A DNA stretch of 44,933 bases from CAZJCK01 sp964544635. GTDB lineage: Bacteria > Zixibacteria > MSB-5A5 > GN15 > FEB-12. Shown in pieces: positions 1-7,077 of the stretch (the first letter of the stretch is position 1; the number at the start of each line of letters is the position of its first letter). Where the stretch lies: the NCBI GenBank assembly GCA_964544635.1, contig CAZJCK010000025.1, positions 1 to 44,933 of the forward strand, in the 5' to 3' direction. The notes under the pieces are model-generated. The model was not told where the DNA came from, searched no databases, and saw only the letters and a program-made list of their open reading frames with translations. A program made the position numbers and the translations under genes.

Positions 1-69
1 GCTTGGGTGGTAGGGCATATTCGCGCCCTCAAGAGTCAGGATGAAGTCCCAAGCAAAAAAAAAACCTAA
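1..69 (+). CDS. Possible C-terminal end of a gene cut by the window edge
   Basis: Frame 1 stays open from the first base to a TAA at 67-69 and would give 22 residues ending in a lysine-rich tail (PSKKKT). The last codons run into a ten-A tract (55-64). No family can be recognised from so short a piece. The stretch also has a GCTTGGG/CCCAAGC inverted repeat (1-7 with 48-54), so it could instead be part of a structured non-coding element. Low confidence. Confidence 0.25.
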   Translation, partial: AWVVGHIRALKSQDEVPSKKKT

Positions 70-239
70 TCCTATACTGTGCCTTGTAGGAATCTAAGTA
101 GCTCAGGGATATTTAGTTAGGGGGCGTTGTTGGGGCCAGCAGCAGATGTGTTTCTTAGATTGACGAACTCCTTCAGCACCTACTGCTGAATATCTACGAG
201 TCTTGTCAACTAGCGCTTTATCGGCCTTGCTTTGCTCCC
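70..239. other. Non-coding stretch before the first complete gene
   Basis: About 170 bases without a convincing reading frame on either strand, visibly less GC-rich than the genes that follow. It contains a perfect 7-bp inverted repeat, TTCAGCA (172-178) and TGCTGAA (184-190), around a 5-base loop, with no U-tract after it. A TATACT hexamer at 73-78 has no matching -35 box. I see no tRNA or known riboswitch here. Confidence 0.4.
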
Positions 240-881
240 ATGCGCTACCCCCTCCGCCTCACACTCGTCGTGCTGTTCGCCGTCGCCATGGCGTACATCG
301 AATCCGCGGTCGTCGTCTACCTGCGCGGCTGGTTCTTCCCCGAAGGCTTCTCGCTGACCATCAAAATGGTCCCTAACAATATCCTGGTAACCGAAATCGG
401 CCGCGAGGCAGCCACCATGGTCATGCTCGTCACGGTTGGATGGATCGCCGGGCGGTCGCGCTGGGAACGATTCGGCTTCTTTCTCATCCTGTTCGGGGTC
501 TGGGATATCTTCTATTACCTTTGGCTGAAAGTGCTGATCGACTGGCCGTCGTCGCTTGTCGAAATGGACATCCTCTTTCTCATTCCCGAGATCTGGCTGG
601 GGCCGGTGCTGGCGCCCGTTCTGGTGTCGGCGCTGATGATCACGGTTGGCGTGATACTGACACGGCATCTTAATGGCGGCGGCGCGTTCCGCCCGACCGT
701 GCTGTCGTGGATACTGGCGCTGGCCGCGACAGTTGTGATTTATTATTCGTTCGTCAGCGACTCGCTGACCGAAACCGCCACCAGCGCCGACTACGGCTGG
801 TGGCTGCTGGTTGTCGGCCTGCTCCTGTACGCCGCCGCCTTCGGGCAGGCGTATCACACATCCAAAACCCGTACCATGTAG
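240..881 (+). CDS. Multi-pass membrane protein of unknown function
   Basis: 213 residues, dominated by hydrophobic segments at about 6-28, 50-68, 76-96, 108-136, 150-170 and 184-202, so probably five or six membrane spans in the inner membrane. The loops carry few charged residues and I see no catalytic motif, metal site or known domain. There is no clear Shine-Dalgarno site before the ATG. It is followed by 153 non-coding bases holding the panC promoter, so it is probably transcribed separately from panC. It is chosen over the overlapping frames because it alone has coherent membrane topology. Function not recognised. Confidence 0.7.
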   Translation: MRYPLRLTLVVLFAVAMAYIESAVVVYLRGWFFPEGFSLTIKMVPNNILVTEIGREAATMVMLVTVGWIAGRSRWERFGFFLILFGVWDIFYYLWLKVLIDWPSSLVEMDILFLIPEIWLGPVLAPVLVSALMITVGVILTRHLNGGGAFRPTVLSWILALAATVVIYYSFVSDSLTETATSADYGWWLLVVGLLLYAAAFGQAYHTSKTRTM

Positions 882-999
882 TCAAGCTGTGGTCCGGCTC
901 AGACGGACAGGGCTGCCGTTCGTCGATGACAATGATCGCAGGCCCCTCCGTCCGCTCCGCCCCCGGCCGATCGTACCCCGAGATCTGCGCTGCCTCTGC

Positions 1000-1028
1000 T
1001 TGCCACCGTCCATCCGACATCCTATACT
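1000..1028 (+). promoter_or_regulatory. Sigma-70-type promoter of panC, predicted leaderless
   Basis: -35 TTGCCA (1000-1005), 17-bp spacer, -10 TATACT (1023-1028); each box matches the consensus at 5 of 6 positions. If the last base of the -10 box is -7, the start point is base 1035, the A of the panC ATG. No Shine-Dalgarno sequence precedes that ATG. Confidence 0.65.
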
Positions 1029-1034
1029 TATTCC

Positions 1035-1880
1035 ATGCGCACCATTCGCTCGATCAAGGCGATGCAGAACGCCGTCCGCCAGCGCATCGCCCGGGGCCAG
1101 ACTATCGGTCTCGTGCCGACGATGGGCTACCTCCATACCGGCCATGTCTCACTGATCGAACGGGCCGCCAAAGAGACCGACTGTGTCGTGGTGACGATCT
1201 TCATAAACCCGACCCAGTTCTCCCCGACCGAGGATTTGACCAAGTACCCGCGCGACGAAAAGGGGGATATCAGGAAAGCCCGCGACGCCGGCGCCGAACT
1301 GGTTTTCATCCCGGTGCGGGAAGATATCTACCCCGAGGACTTCCAGACCTGGGTGGAGGTGGCCAAGCTGACGCAATCACTCGAGGGCGCTTCGCGCCCG
1401 ACGCATTTCAGGGGTGTCACGACCATTGTTGCCAAGCTGTTCAACATTTGCCGGCCGGATGTCGTAATCTTCGGCATGAAGGATTATCAGCAGGCGGTGG
1501 TGCTCAAGCAGATGGCGCACGATTTAAACTATCCGGTCAAATTCATTATCGCACCGACCGTGCGCGAGGCCGACGGCCTGGCGATGTCGTCGCGAAACAA
1601 ATACTTCACGCCCGGCCAGCGCGAGCAGGCGGTCTGTTTGTTCAAGGGGCTGCAACTGGCCAAAGAGCTGGTGGCCGCGGGTACCACTGCTGTCGACGTT
1701 CTCGAAGTCAAAGTGCGCCGGGCGATTACCGAGGTTTGTCCGACCGCCGACATCGACTACATTGCGTTCACGAATCTCACGACACTGGAACCGGTTAGCG
1801 AAGTACAGAAAGAGACTGTCTGCTCGCTCGCCGCGCAAATCCACGGGGTCCGTTTGATCGACAACATGAAGCTGGCATAA
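1035..1880 (+). CDS. panC: Pantothenate synthetase (pantoate--beta-alanine ligase)
   Basis: Joins pantoate and beta-alanine with ATP, via a pantoyl-adenylate, to make pantothenate in the CoA pathway; cytoplasmic. The 281-residue length is normal for the family. Visible motifs are the HIGH-like nucleotide site PTMGYLHTGH (28-37), FINPTQF (56-62), the KDYQQ motif near 149 and the KMSKS-equivalent MSSRN near 187. panD, which makes the beta-alanine, lies two genes downstream; panB is not in the window. The ATG has no Shine-Dalgarno site and lies exactly at the start point predicted from a good promoter, so the mRNA is likely leaderless. Confidence 0.97.
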   Translation: MRTIRSIKAMQNAVRQRIARGQTIGLVPTMGYLHTGHVSLIERAAKETDCVVVTIFINPTQFSPTEDLTKYPRDEKGDIRKARDAGAELVFIPVREDIYPEDFQTWVEVAKLTQSLEGASRPTHFRGVTTIVAKLFNICRPDVVIFGMKDYQQAVVLKQMAHDLNYPVKFIIAPTVREADGLAMSSRNKYFTPGQREQAVCLFKGLQLAKELVAAGTTAVDVLEVKVRRAITEVCPTADIDYIAFTNLTTLEPVSEVQKETVCSLAAQIHGVRLIDNMKLA

Positions 1881-1968
1881 GCGGCCCGCCCCTCCCGATT
1901 TTGATTGACCGAAGGCGCCCCACCCATAACTTTACCCCACGAACAATGATTTCAATTCGGAGCTGGCT

Positions 1969-2445
1969 ATGATTGAACGGACGACAATTGCGATAGAATC
2001 TCCCGGTGTCAATGTCGCGGTAGTGAAGAAGGATTACGATGGCTGGAAATTCCTCGTGCTGAAGCGGGCCGAGGGGGAGTCGTACGGCGGCTACTGGGGT
2101 TTTATGACTGGCGGCAAACACGGCGATGAAACGGTGGCGCAGGTGGTCAAACGAGAACTGAAGGAAGAGGCCAACCTGACCGCCGAAAATATCTGGGCGA
2201 CCGAGTATCTTGTCCAGTTCTACGAGCCGGAGGTTGACAAAATCTGGATCCTGCCGCTGGTGGTGGCAGTGGTACCGGCCGACTCCGAAATCGAACTCTC
2301 GCCCGAGAACTCCGAATTTCGCTGGCTGTCGTCCAAGAAGGCCCGGCACCTGGTCAGCTGGAAGAACCTGGCTAAGGCAATTGACGAAGTTTCCGACGAA
2401 CTGGAGATTTATCCCGCCCGCAACTGGGTCGAGATCCGTCCGTAA
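1969..2445 (+). CDS. Nudix hydrolase
   Basis: 158 residues with a Nudix box at 48-70: G48, E54, then RELKEE (62-67) and hydrophobic L70. The box glycine after EE is replaced by asparagine (N69), a mild deviation. Nudix enzymes hydrolyse nucleoside diphosphates linked to another group, with Mg2+ held by the REUxEE glutamates. The GGYWGFMTGGK lead-in resembles dihydroneopterin-triphosphate/dATP pyrophosphohydrolases (NudB-like), but substrate cannot be assigned from sequence. A GGAG site (1959-1962) sits 6 bases before the ATG and fixes the start. It lies between panC and panD; a role in pantothenate synthesis is possible but not shown. Confidence 0.9.
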   Translation: MIERTTIAIESPGVNVAVVKKDYDGWKFLVLKRAEGESYGGYWGFMTGGKHGDETVAQVVKRELKEEANLTAENIWATEYLVQFYEPEVDKIWILPLVVAVVPADSEIELSPENSEFRWLSSKKARHLVSWKNLAKAIDEVSDELEIYPARNWVEIRP

Positions 2446-2532
2446 CAGTCAGCCCGCCAATAACTTATCTCTTTCCCGGCGACATGGAACATTGTCATTG
2501 TTCGGGGGTTATCAAGCAATGAGAGTAAGAGC

Positions 2533-2544
2533 GGAAGCGCTTGC
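2533..2544. promoter_or_regulatory. Candidate LacI-family-like operator over the panD promoter
   Basis: The 12 bases GGAAGCGCTTGC fit the half-site pattern GnAAnCGnTTnC seen in LacI/PurR-family operators, centred on an 8-bp palindrome AAGCGCTT. The site overlaps the proposed -35 box of panD. A match this short can occur by chance and no cognate regulator lies in the window. Confidence 0.25.
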
Positions 2545-2568
2545 GCTTTAGACGATTAGACGTATATT
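2541..2568 (+). promoter_or_regulatory. Candidate promoter of panD
   Basis: TTGCGC (2541-2546, only TTG conserved), 16-bp spacer and a good -10 box TATATT (2563-2568). The start point would be near 2575, leaving a 24-base leader that contains GAGGA (2582-2586) before the panD ATG. Confidence 0.4.
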
Positions 2569-2598
2569 ACGCGCCGAATTCGAGGACCATCGACGGTT

Positions 2599-2955
2599 AT
2601 GCAAATAGAGCTGTTTAAATCAAAGATTCACCGTGCCACCGTTACCGACGCCAGCCTCAATTATGTCGGGTCGATCACCATCGATGAAGATCTGATGAGG
2701 GCGGCCAACCTGCTTGAATACGAGAAGGTGCAGGTGGCCAATATCAATAATGGTGAACGGTTTGAAACCTACGTCATTAAAGGCGAGGCCGGCTCAGGGA
2801 TCATTGCGCTCAACGGCGCCGCCGCCCGCCTCGGACAGGTAGGCGATCTCGTCATCATCATCGCCTATGCCCGCATGACGCCCGAAGAAGCCCAGTCATT
2901 CAAGCCGACGGTTGTCCTCGTCGACGCCAACAATAAGCCAACCAGCACGTCCTAA
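2599..2955 (+). CDS. panD: Aspartate 1-decarboxylase, pyruvoyl enzyme
   Basis: Decarboxylates L-aspartate to beta-alanine, the substrate of PanC. The 118-residue proenzyme cleaves itself between G24 and S25 (YVGS, 22-25); the serine becomes the pyruvoyl group. Also visible are K9 and H11 near the N-terminus, R54 and Y58 in NGERFETY (51-58) and the ALNGAAA stretch, all typical of the family. GAGGA lies 12 bases before the ATG. It is followed after 18 bases by the GlmU-like gene, so the two are likely co-transcribed. No PanM/PanZ maturation factor is seen nearby. Confidence 0.97.
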   Translation: MQIELFKSKIHRATVTDASLNYVGSITIDEDLMRAANLLEYEKVQVANINNGERFETYVIKGEAGSGIIALNGAAARLGQVGDLVIIIAYARMTPEEAQSFKPTVVLVDANNKPTSTS

Positions 2956-2973
2956 CCAGACCGAGGTATCTCC

Positions 2974-3720
2974 ATGAGCAGTCCGCGCGCCGCCGTGGTC
3001 CTTGCCGCCGGCAAGGGCAAACGGATGAAATCCGACCTTCCCAAAGTTCTCCATAAAATTGGTGATAGACCCATGATTACCATTATCATCGACACCCTCA
3101 AGCGCTGCCGTCTCGCAAAGATCGTGGTGGTGGTCGGCCATGAGGGGGAGATGGTAGAGGCGGCGCTCAAAGACTACCCGGTCGACGTGGTCTGGCAGCG
3201 CGAACAACTCGGCACCGGCCACGCTGTCGACCAGGCCCGTCCGGTTTTGAAAGATTTTAAGGGGACCACCCTGGTGGCGGCGGGGGATGTCCCTTTCCTG
3301 TCCCGGGAGTCGATCGACAGGCTGTTTGAACTGCATGAATCGGAACGGGCGGCCGCGACCTGCCTCTCGGCTATTCTGGACGATCCGACCGGCTACGGCC
3401 GGATCATCCGCGAGCCGAACAGCAACCTGATGCAGCGAATTGTCGAGCACAAGGATGCCTCCGACGAGGAGAAGAGAATCAACGAGATCAATTCCGGCAC
3501 CTTCTGTTTCGACAACCAGGCGCTGTTTGAGGCGCTCCGGCACATCAGCAACGACAATGCCCAGGGGGAGTACTACCTGACAGATACGGTCCAGATCCTC
3601 CGCCAGGCGGGCCAGCGGACAGCGGTGACGGCGGCCGACGACCCGGATGAGTTACATGGTGTTAATTCGGTTGAGCAGCTCCAGGAGCTGGAAAAGCGCT
3701 TCGCCGACCGTCTGCAGTGA
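2974..3720 (+). CDS. GlmU-like N-acetylglucosamine-1-phosphate uridylyltransferase, single domain
   Basis: Nucleotidyltransferase expected to make UDP-GlcNAc from GlcNAc-1-phosphate and UTP for peptidoglycan and LPS. Signature residues: LAAGKGKRMKSDLPK (10-24), LGTGHA (79-84), metal-binding D105 in GDVP, the GYGRIIR motif, the EINSGTF motif and QGEYYLTD. These match the N-terminal half of GlmU closely. At 248 residues it ends where GlmU would continue into the left-handed beta-helix acetyltransferase domain; no hexapeptide repeats follow in any frame, so this is a natural single-domain version rather than a frameshift. The GlcN-1-P acetylation must then be done by another protein, or the substrate differs. 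GAGG lies about 10 bases upstream of the ATG. Confidence 0.85.
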   Translation: MSSPRAAVVLAAGKGKRMKSDLPKVLHKIGDRPMITIIIDTLKRCRLAKIVVVVGHEGEMVEAALKDYPVDVVWQREQLGTGHAVDQARPVLKDFKGTTLVAAGDVPFLSRESIDRLFELHESERAAATCLSAILDDPTGYGRIIREPNSNLMQRIVEHKDASDEEKRINEINSGTFCFDNQALFEALRHISNDNAQGEYYLTDTVQILRQAGQRTAVTAADDPDELHGVNSVEQLQELEKRFADRLQ

Positions 3721-3904
3721 ATTTCGCTTCAACTTTCCACCGCCCGGCTTCGTTTAATAGGTACCGTCGCGGCTCCGGAACACGAGCCGGGACAGGTCCG
3801 TTGTTAGGAGTGCAGGCCATGTTGTCGATACACTGAATAACGGTTTTGTTATTGACGAGGCTTTGGACATCGGCTAAGTTGAAGGGAAAGAGAGCGGAGA
3901 TACC
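3721..3904. other. Intergenic region with two small hairpins and a possible mini-ORF
   Basis: No gene of normal size. Contents: inverted repeat CGGCTC/GAGCCG (3770-3789) without a U-tract; a TAGGAG site (3805-3810) 8 bases before ATG 3819, which opens a 5-codon frame (M-L-S-I-H, stop at 3834-3836); and a second inverted repeat AATAAC/GTTATT (3836-3853) beginning at the mini-ORF stop. No strong promoter seen; a TTGACG at 3852-3857 lacks a good -10. Confidence 0.35.
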
Positions 3905-4393
3905 ATGAAATCAGTTCTGACAGCGATATTTGTTCTGGTGCTTCTGGTGCCCCTGACACAGGCGCAACTTGTCAGCGATGCTCCGGCGCAGCCGGAACAG
4001 CAATCGATGGCCCCGCTGGGTGTGGAACCGGTACGTTCACCTTTCTCGCTGTTCGACCTGTCACGTATTTCCTGGTCCCATAGTTATTCGGTCTCGTTCT
4101 TCTCCGGCGGCATTGGCTCCGGATCGGCTGGCTTATGGTCATCGGTGATGCATTATGACCTGCACGACAATCTTTCGTTGTCGGTCAACCTGGCGGTGTC
4201 GCATAACAGCGGTGCCATGTGGGGTGACGGTAGCACCGATGCGCAGTTCCTGCCCGGTTTCCGCCTCGACTATCATCCGTCTGAAAAATTCCGCATGATT
4301 ATCGACTTCCAGCAGGTAGACGGCCGGACGGCGTATATGCGCGGCAGTCCGTACTACCACAGCCCATATTACCCCGCCTACTGGGGGCGCTAA
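3905..4393 (+). CDS. Exported protein of unknown function
   Basis: 162 residues. An N-terminal signal peptide is evident: MKS, a hydrophobic core to about residue 17 and a likely cleavage after AQA (18-20 region). The mature part has alternating polar and hydrophobic segments such as LSLSVNLAVSH and FRMIIDFQQV, which could be beta-strands of a small outer-membrane or lipocalin-like barrel, and a tyrosine-rich tail (SPYYHSPYYPAYWGR). GGAG (3896-3899) five bases upstream supports the ATG. It precedes the LytR_C-rsfS-rho group. Function not recognised. Confidence 0.75.
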   Translation: MKSVLTAIFVLVLLVPLTQAQLVSDAPAQPEQQSMAPLGVEPVRSPFSLFDLSRISWSHSYSVSFFSGGIGSGSAGLWSSVMHYDLHDNLSLSVNLAVSHNSGAMWGDGSTDAQFLPGFRLDYHPSEKFRMIIDFQQVDGRTAYMRGSPYYHSPYYPAYWGR

Positions 4394-4433
4394 GGCGCGC
4401 CGCAGGGGAGGGGACGGTTTCCGGTCAGCAGAT

Positions 4434-4940
4434 ATGCGTAAGCGTAAAGCCACACGACCCTCTCGCAACACTCCCAACAAATTCAAGAAAGCATTGCGTC
4501 TGGTGGTCAACGGTCGGACTCTTGACCTGGCGATAGTTGTCGTGGCGGTCGCGGTCGTCGGGTATCTCGGATATCTCGGCTGGGTTCTCACCTCCGATTA
4601 CAGCAGTACCCGCCCGGTGACCGATGATCTGGTTCGGCTGCAGATTGTGGATGGTGTGGGTGATCGCGCCTTGATGCAACAGGTCAAGGCGCGGCTGGCC
4701 GACATTGATCCGGCAGCTATCGAGGTCGAGTTGGTCGATTCGACGCGCCTTGTAAGCCGGGCCATTCCCCGCAGCTTGTTAATTTCGCGCTTGGAGGATA
4801 ACGATCCGGCGCGTAAATTAGCGGTTCGGTTGGGACTGACGGCAGATGATGTCCTGTACCGGCCGCTGGCGGATAATCCGTCGCTCATATCGGCGACACT
4901 GGTCATAGGCGAAGATTTTCCAGCCGCCGATCTGCCGTGA
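4434..4940 (+). CDS. LytR C-terminal (LytR_C) domain protein, membrane-anchored
   Basis: 168 residues: a basic N-terminus (KRKATRPSRN), one membrane span at about 32-54 (VVVAVAVVGYLGYLGWVL), then a LytR_C-type domain outside the membrane. The domain shows the usual pattern: VRLQIVDGVGD near the start, a middle helix, and a closing A-x-LAVRLGL...SLISATLVIGEDF. The domain occurs alone or behind LytR-CpsA-Psr catalytic domains; its role in envelope biology is not well defined. It sits 16 bases before rsfS, a neighbourhood common in several phyla (nadD/LytR_C/rsfS), though nadD is absent here. Confidence 0.82.
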   Translation: MRKRKATRPSRNTPNKFKKALRLVVNGRTLDLAIVVVAVAVVGYLGYLGWVLTSDYSSTRPVTDDLVRLQIVDGVGDRALMQQVKARLADIDPAAIEVELVDSTRLVSRAIPRSLLISRLEDNDPARKLAVRLGLTADDVLYRPLADNPSLISATLVIGEDFPAADLP

Positions 4941-4956
4941 CAATACAGATAAAGGA

Positions 4957-5334
4957 ATGCCGACAGACGAATTGAACACTGACACCTCTCTTGAAATGGC
5001 CCGTCGCGCCGGGCAACTCGCCCTTGCCAAGAAGGGCTTCGACGTCAAACTCCTCAACATCTCCTCGATCTCGTCGGTGTGCGACTATTTTGTTATTGTC
5101 TCGGGCGATGCCGATGTGCATGTTCGAGCGATAGCCAACGCGGTATATGACGGTTTGCTCGACGACGGGCTGAAGCCGTACTACAAAGAGGGAATCAAAG
5201 AAGGTAATTGGGTACTGCTTGACTATCTCGATATAGTGGTGCATATTTTCCGCGAACCGACCCGCCAGTTTTATGCGTTGGAAAAGCTCTGGGGCGACGC
5301 ACAGGTTGAAGAGCTATCCGATAACGTGCGGTAG
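4957..5334 (+). CDS. rsfS: Ribosomal silencing factor RsfS
   Basis: Binds L14 on the 50S subunit and blocks joining with 30S when nutrients are scarce. The 125-residue protein has the diagnostic stretches CDYFVIVSGD, HVRAIA, EGNWVLLDYLDIVVH, F-x4-R-x-FYALEKLWGDA. An AAAGGA lies directly against the ATG, closer than is ideal, so the true start could be a few codons downstream, but all conserved blocks are inside either way. It is followed after about 50 bases by rho. Confidence 0.95.
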   Translation: MPTDELNTDTSLEMARRAGQLALAKKGFDVKLLNISSISSVCDYFVIVSGDADVHVRAIANAVYDGLLDDGLKPYYKEGIKEGNWVLLDYLDIVVHIFREPTRQFYALEKLWGDAQVEELSDNVR

Positions 5335-5387
5335 GTCGATTGCCAGCCGTTTCGAAATTTTCCTCGTTACGACATAAAGGAAGGCGT

Positions 5388-6635
5388 ATGGAACTCGCTG
5401 ATCTCAAGTCTAAAACTATTGCTGATCTATTGAAGATCGCCGAGGACATGGACATCCCCGGCGTGTCAGGTCTGCGTAAGTCCGACCTGATTTACAAAAT
5501 CATGGAGGCGCAGTCGTCGTCGACCGGCTCGATTCTCGCCGAAGGCGTGCTGGAAATCCTCGACGAAGGCTACGGATTTTTGCGCTCTCCCGATTACAAT
5601 TATCTGCCGGGGCAGGACGATATCTATGTCTCGCCGTCGCAAATCAAGCGGTTCGATCTCCGTACCGGTGACATCATCTCCGGGCAGGTCCGACCACCCA
5701 AGGACAACGAACGATATTTTGCGCTGCTGAAGATCGAAGCGGTCAACTACGACGCCCCCGATCGCGCCAAGCAAAAGACCCTGTTTGACAACCTGACGCC
5801 GCTCTACCCGGAGGTACCGTTCAAGCTCGAGGTCAATCCGGAGGAACTGACCACCCGCATCATCGACCTGATGTGCCCGATCGGCAAGGGCCAGCGTGCC
5901 TTGATCACGTCGCCGCCGAAAGCAGGTAAGACGATGATCCTGCAGAAAATCGCGCAGGCGATAACCGCCAACTCACCCGAGGTGATCCTCATCGTCCTCC
6001 TCATTGACGAACGCCCGGAAGAAGTCACCGACATGAAGCGCTCGGTAAGGGGTGAAGTGGTCAGCTCAACCTTCGATGAACCGGCCGAGCGCCACGTCCA
6101 GGTGGCCAATATGGTGCTGGAAAAATCGAAGCGTCTGACCGAGCACGGCTATGATGTCGTCATCCTGCTCGACTCGATCACCCGTCTGGCCCGTGCCCAC
6201 AACTCGGTGGTGCCGCACTCCGGTAAGATTCTCTCCGGTGGTGTCGACTCCAACGCCCTGCACAAACCGAAGCGGTTCTTCGGCGCCGCGCGTAACATCG
6301 AGGAGGGCGGCTCGCTCACGATTATCGCCACCGCCCTGATCGAGACCGGCTCGCGCATGGACGAAGTCATTTTCGAGGAGTTTAAGGGCACCGGTAACAT
6401 GGAAATGGTCATGGACCGTCGCCTGTCCGACCGACGGATCTTCCCCGCCATGGATATCAACCGGTCGTCGACACGTAAGGAAGAACTCTTGATGGAGCCG
6501 GAGACGCTCAACAAGATCTGGATTCTGCGCAAGTTCTTAGCTGAAATGAATCCGACCGAGGCGATGGAGTTCTTGCTCGATCGGATGAAGAAGACGAAGA
6601 CGAACGAGAAGTTCTTAGCGTCGATGAAAGACTGA
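5388..6635 (+). CDS. rho: Transcription termination factor Rho
   Basis: Hexameric RNA-dependent ATPase/helicase that ends transcription. The ATG at 5388 is chosen because AAGGAAGG (5377-5384) lies three bases before it; an in-frame TTG 48 bases upstream has no such site. This gives 415 residues. Order: Rho_N helical domain (about 1-45), cold-shock RNA-binding domain (EGVLEIL...YGFLR, about 55-125), ATPase with Walker A PPKAGKT (176-182, K181), Walker B VVILLDSITRLARA, the Q-loop LSGGVDS and the R-loop region KGTGNMEM. No long insertion is present. A strong intrinsic terminator follows. Confidence 0.97.
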   Translation: MELADLKSKTIADLLKIAEDMDIPGVSGLRKSDLIYKIMEAQSSSTGSILAEGVLEILDEGYGFLRSPDYNYLPGQDDIYVSPSQIKRFDLRTGDIISGQVRPPKDNERYFALLKIEAVNYDAPDRAKQKTLFDNLTPLYPEVPFKLEVNPEELTTRIIDLMCPIGKGQRALITSPPKAGKTMILQKIAQAITANSPEVILIVLLIDERPEEVTDMKRSVRGEVVSSTFDEPAERHVQVANMVLEKSKRLTEHGYDVVILLDSITRLARAHNSVVPHSGKILSGGVDSNALHKPKRFFGAARNIEEGGSLTIIATALIETGSRMDEVIFEEFKGTGNMEMVMDRRLSDRRIFPAMDINRSSTRKEELLMEPETLNKIWILRKFLAEMNPTEAMEFLLDRMKKTKTNEKFLASMKD

Positions 6636-6672
6636 CGTTAGTACGTCTTTGCTTAAGCAGCGAGTTCCAAAC

Positions 6673-6703
6673 CCGCCCGGTTGTCCAGCCGGGCGGATTT
6701 TTG
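6673..6703 (+). terminator. Intrinsic terminator of rho
   Basis: Perfect 8-bp stem CCGCCCGG (6673-6680) / CCGGGCGG (6689-6696), 8-base loop, then ATTTTTG. It lies about 40 bases after the rho stop. Confidence 0.85.
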
Positions 6704-6709
6704 TATTAT
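6681..6709 (+). promoter_or_regulatory. Promoter nested in the rho terminator, for the small membrane protein
   Basis: -35 TTGTCC (6681-6686) forms the terminator hairpin loop; 17-bp spacer; -10 TATTAT (6704-6709, 5 of 6). The start point would be near 6716, with a 26-base leader that carries a strong GGGGAGGGG ribosome site. Confidence 0.5.
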
Positions 6710-6741
6710 TTTGGCGTATCAACAATCCGGGGAGGGGCTTC

Positions 6742-6969
6742 ATGCTCAAGTATATCTGGTTTGCGTTTTGCATGACGATCGCCATTGTCGTCAGCAGGTT
6801 CGGCGGCATCTGGGCTTTCTTAAGCTGGGGCGGCGGTACGATGCTCTTGTTCATCAGCAATCAGCTCTTGCCGGTTGCGGATAAACGCCTGCCCATACCG
6901 ATTCTCATAATCGTTTCGCTCATTGCGGGCAGTACAGTCGGCCTGATTGGGTGGCTGTTCGCTCAATAG
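6742..6969 (+). CDS. Small multi-span membrane protein of unknown function
   Basis: 75 residues with hydrophobic segments at about 2-18, 22-43 and 51-73, so two or three spans and almost no soluble part. The ATG at 6742 is fixed by a long purine-rich ribosome site (GGGGAGGGG, 6729-6737); the open frame upstream runs through the rho terminator and is not coding. No family recognised. It stands alone between the rho terminator and the convergent terminator of the beta-propeller gene. Confidence 0.7.
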   Translation: MLKYIWFAFCMTIAIVVSRFGGIWAFLSWGGGTMLLFISNQLLPVADKRLPIPILIIVSLIAGSTVGLIGWLFAQ

Positions 6970-7018
6970 GACTTCACCGGACGAGGACCCGCCGTCGGCG
7001 AGCAAGGCGAAGGACGAC

Positions 7019-7052
7019 AAAAAAAGCCCGCCCGATCAGCGATCAGGCGGGC
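7019..7052 (-). terminator. Intrinsic terminator of the beta-propeller gene
   Basis: GCCCGCC (7026-7032) pairs with GGCGGGC (7046-7052); inside it GATC pairs with GATC around an AGC loop after one C-A mismatch. Seven A on the plus strand (7019-7025) give the U-tract on the minus transcript. It may also stop the convergent small membrane protein gene, though it lacks a plus-strand U-tract. Confidence 0.85.
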
Positions 7053-7077
7053 GATATCTTAGTAGTCGCGGATGATA

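Noticed and set aside
65..122. Integron attC-like pair (CCTAA and GTTAGGG)
   Set aside because: The R' core would need GTTRRRY; the last base is G, the L boxes are missing and there is no integrase or cassette array.
90..125. tRNA-like GTAGCTCAGGGA segment
   Set aside because: Resembles a D-arm by sequence only; no acceptor, anticodon or T-arm can be folded around it.
707..1798. 363-codon open frame overlapping panC
   Set aside because: Shadow of panC in another frame: the protein is Arg/Pro/Gly-rich with no recognisable motif, whereas the panC frame has every family signature.
1881..1968. Terminator after panC
   Set aside because: GC-rich but without a stable hairpin followed by a U-tract.
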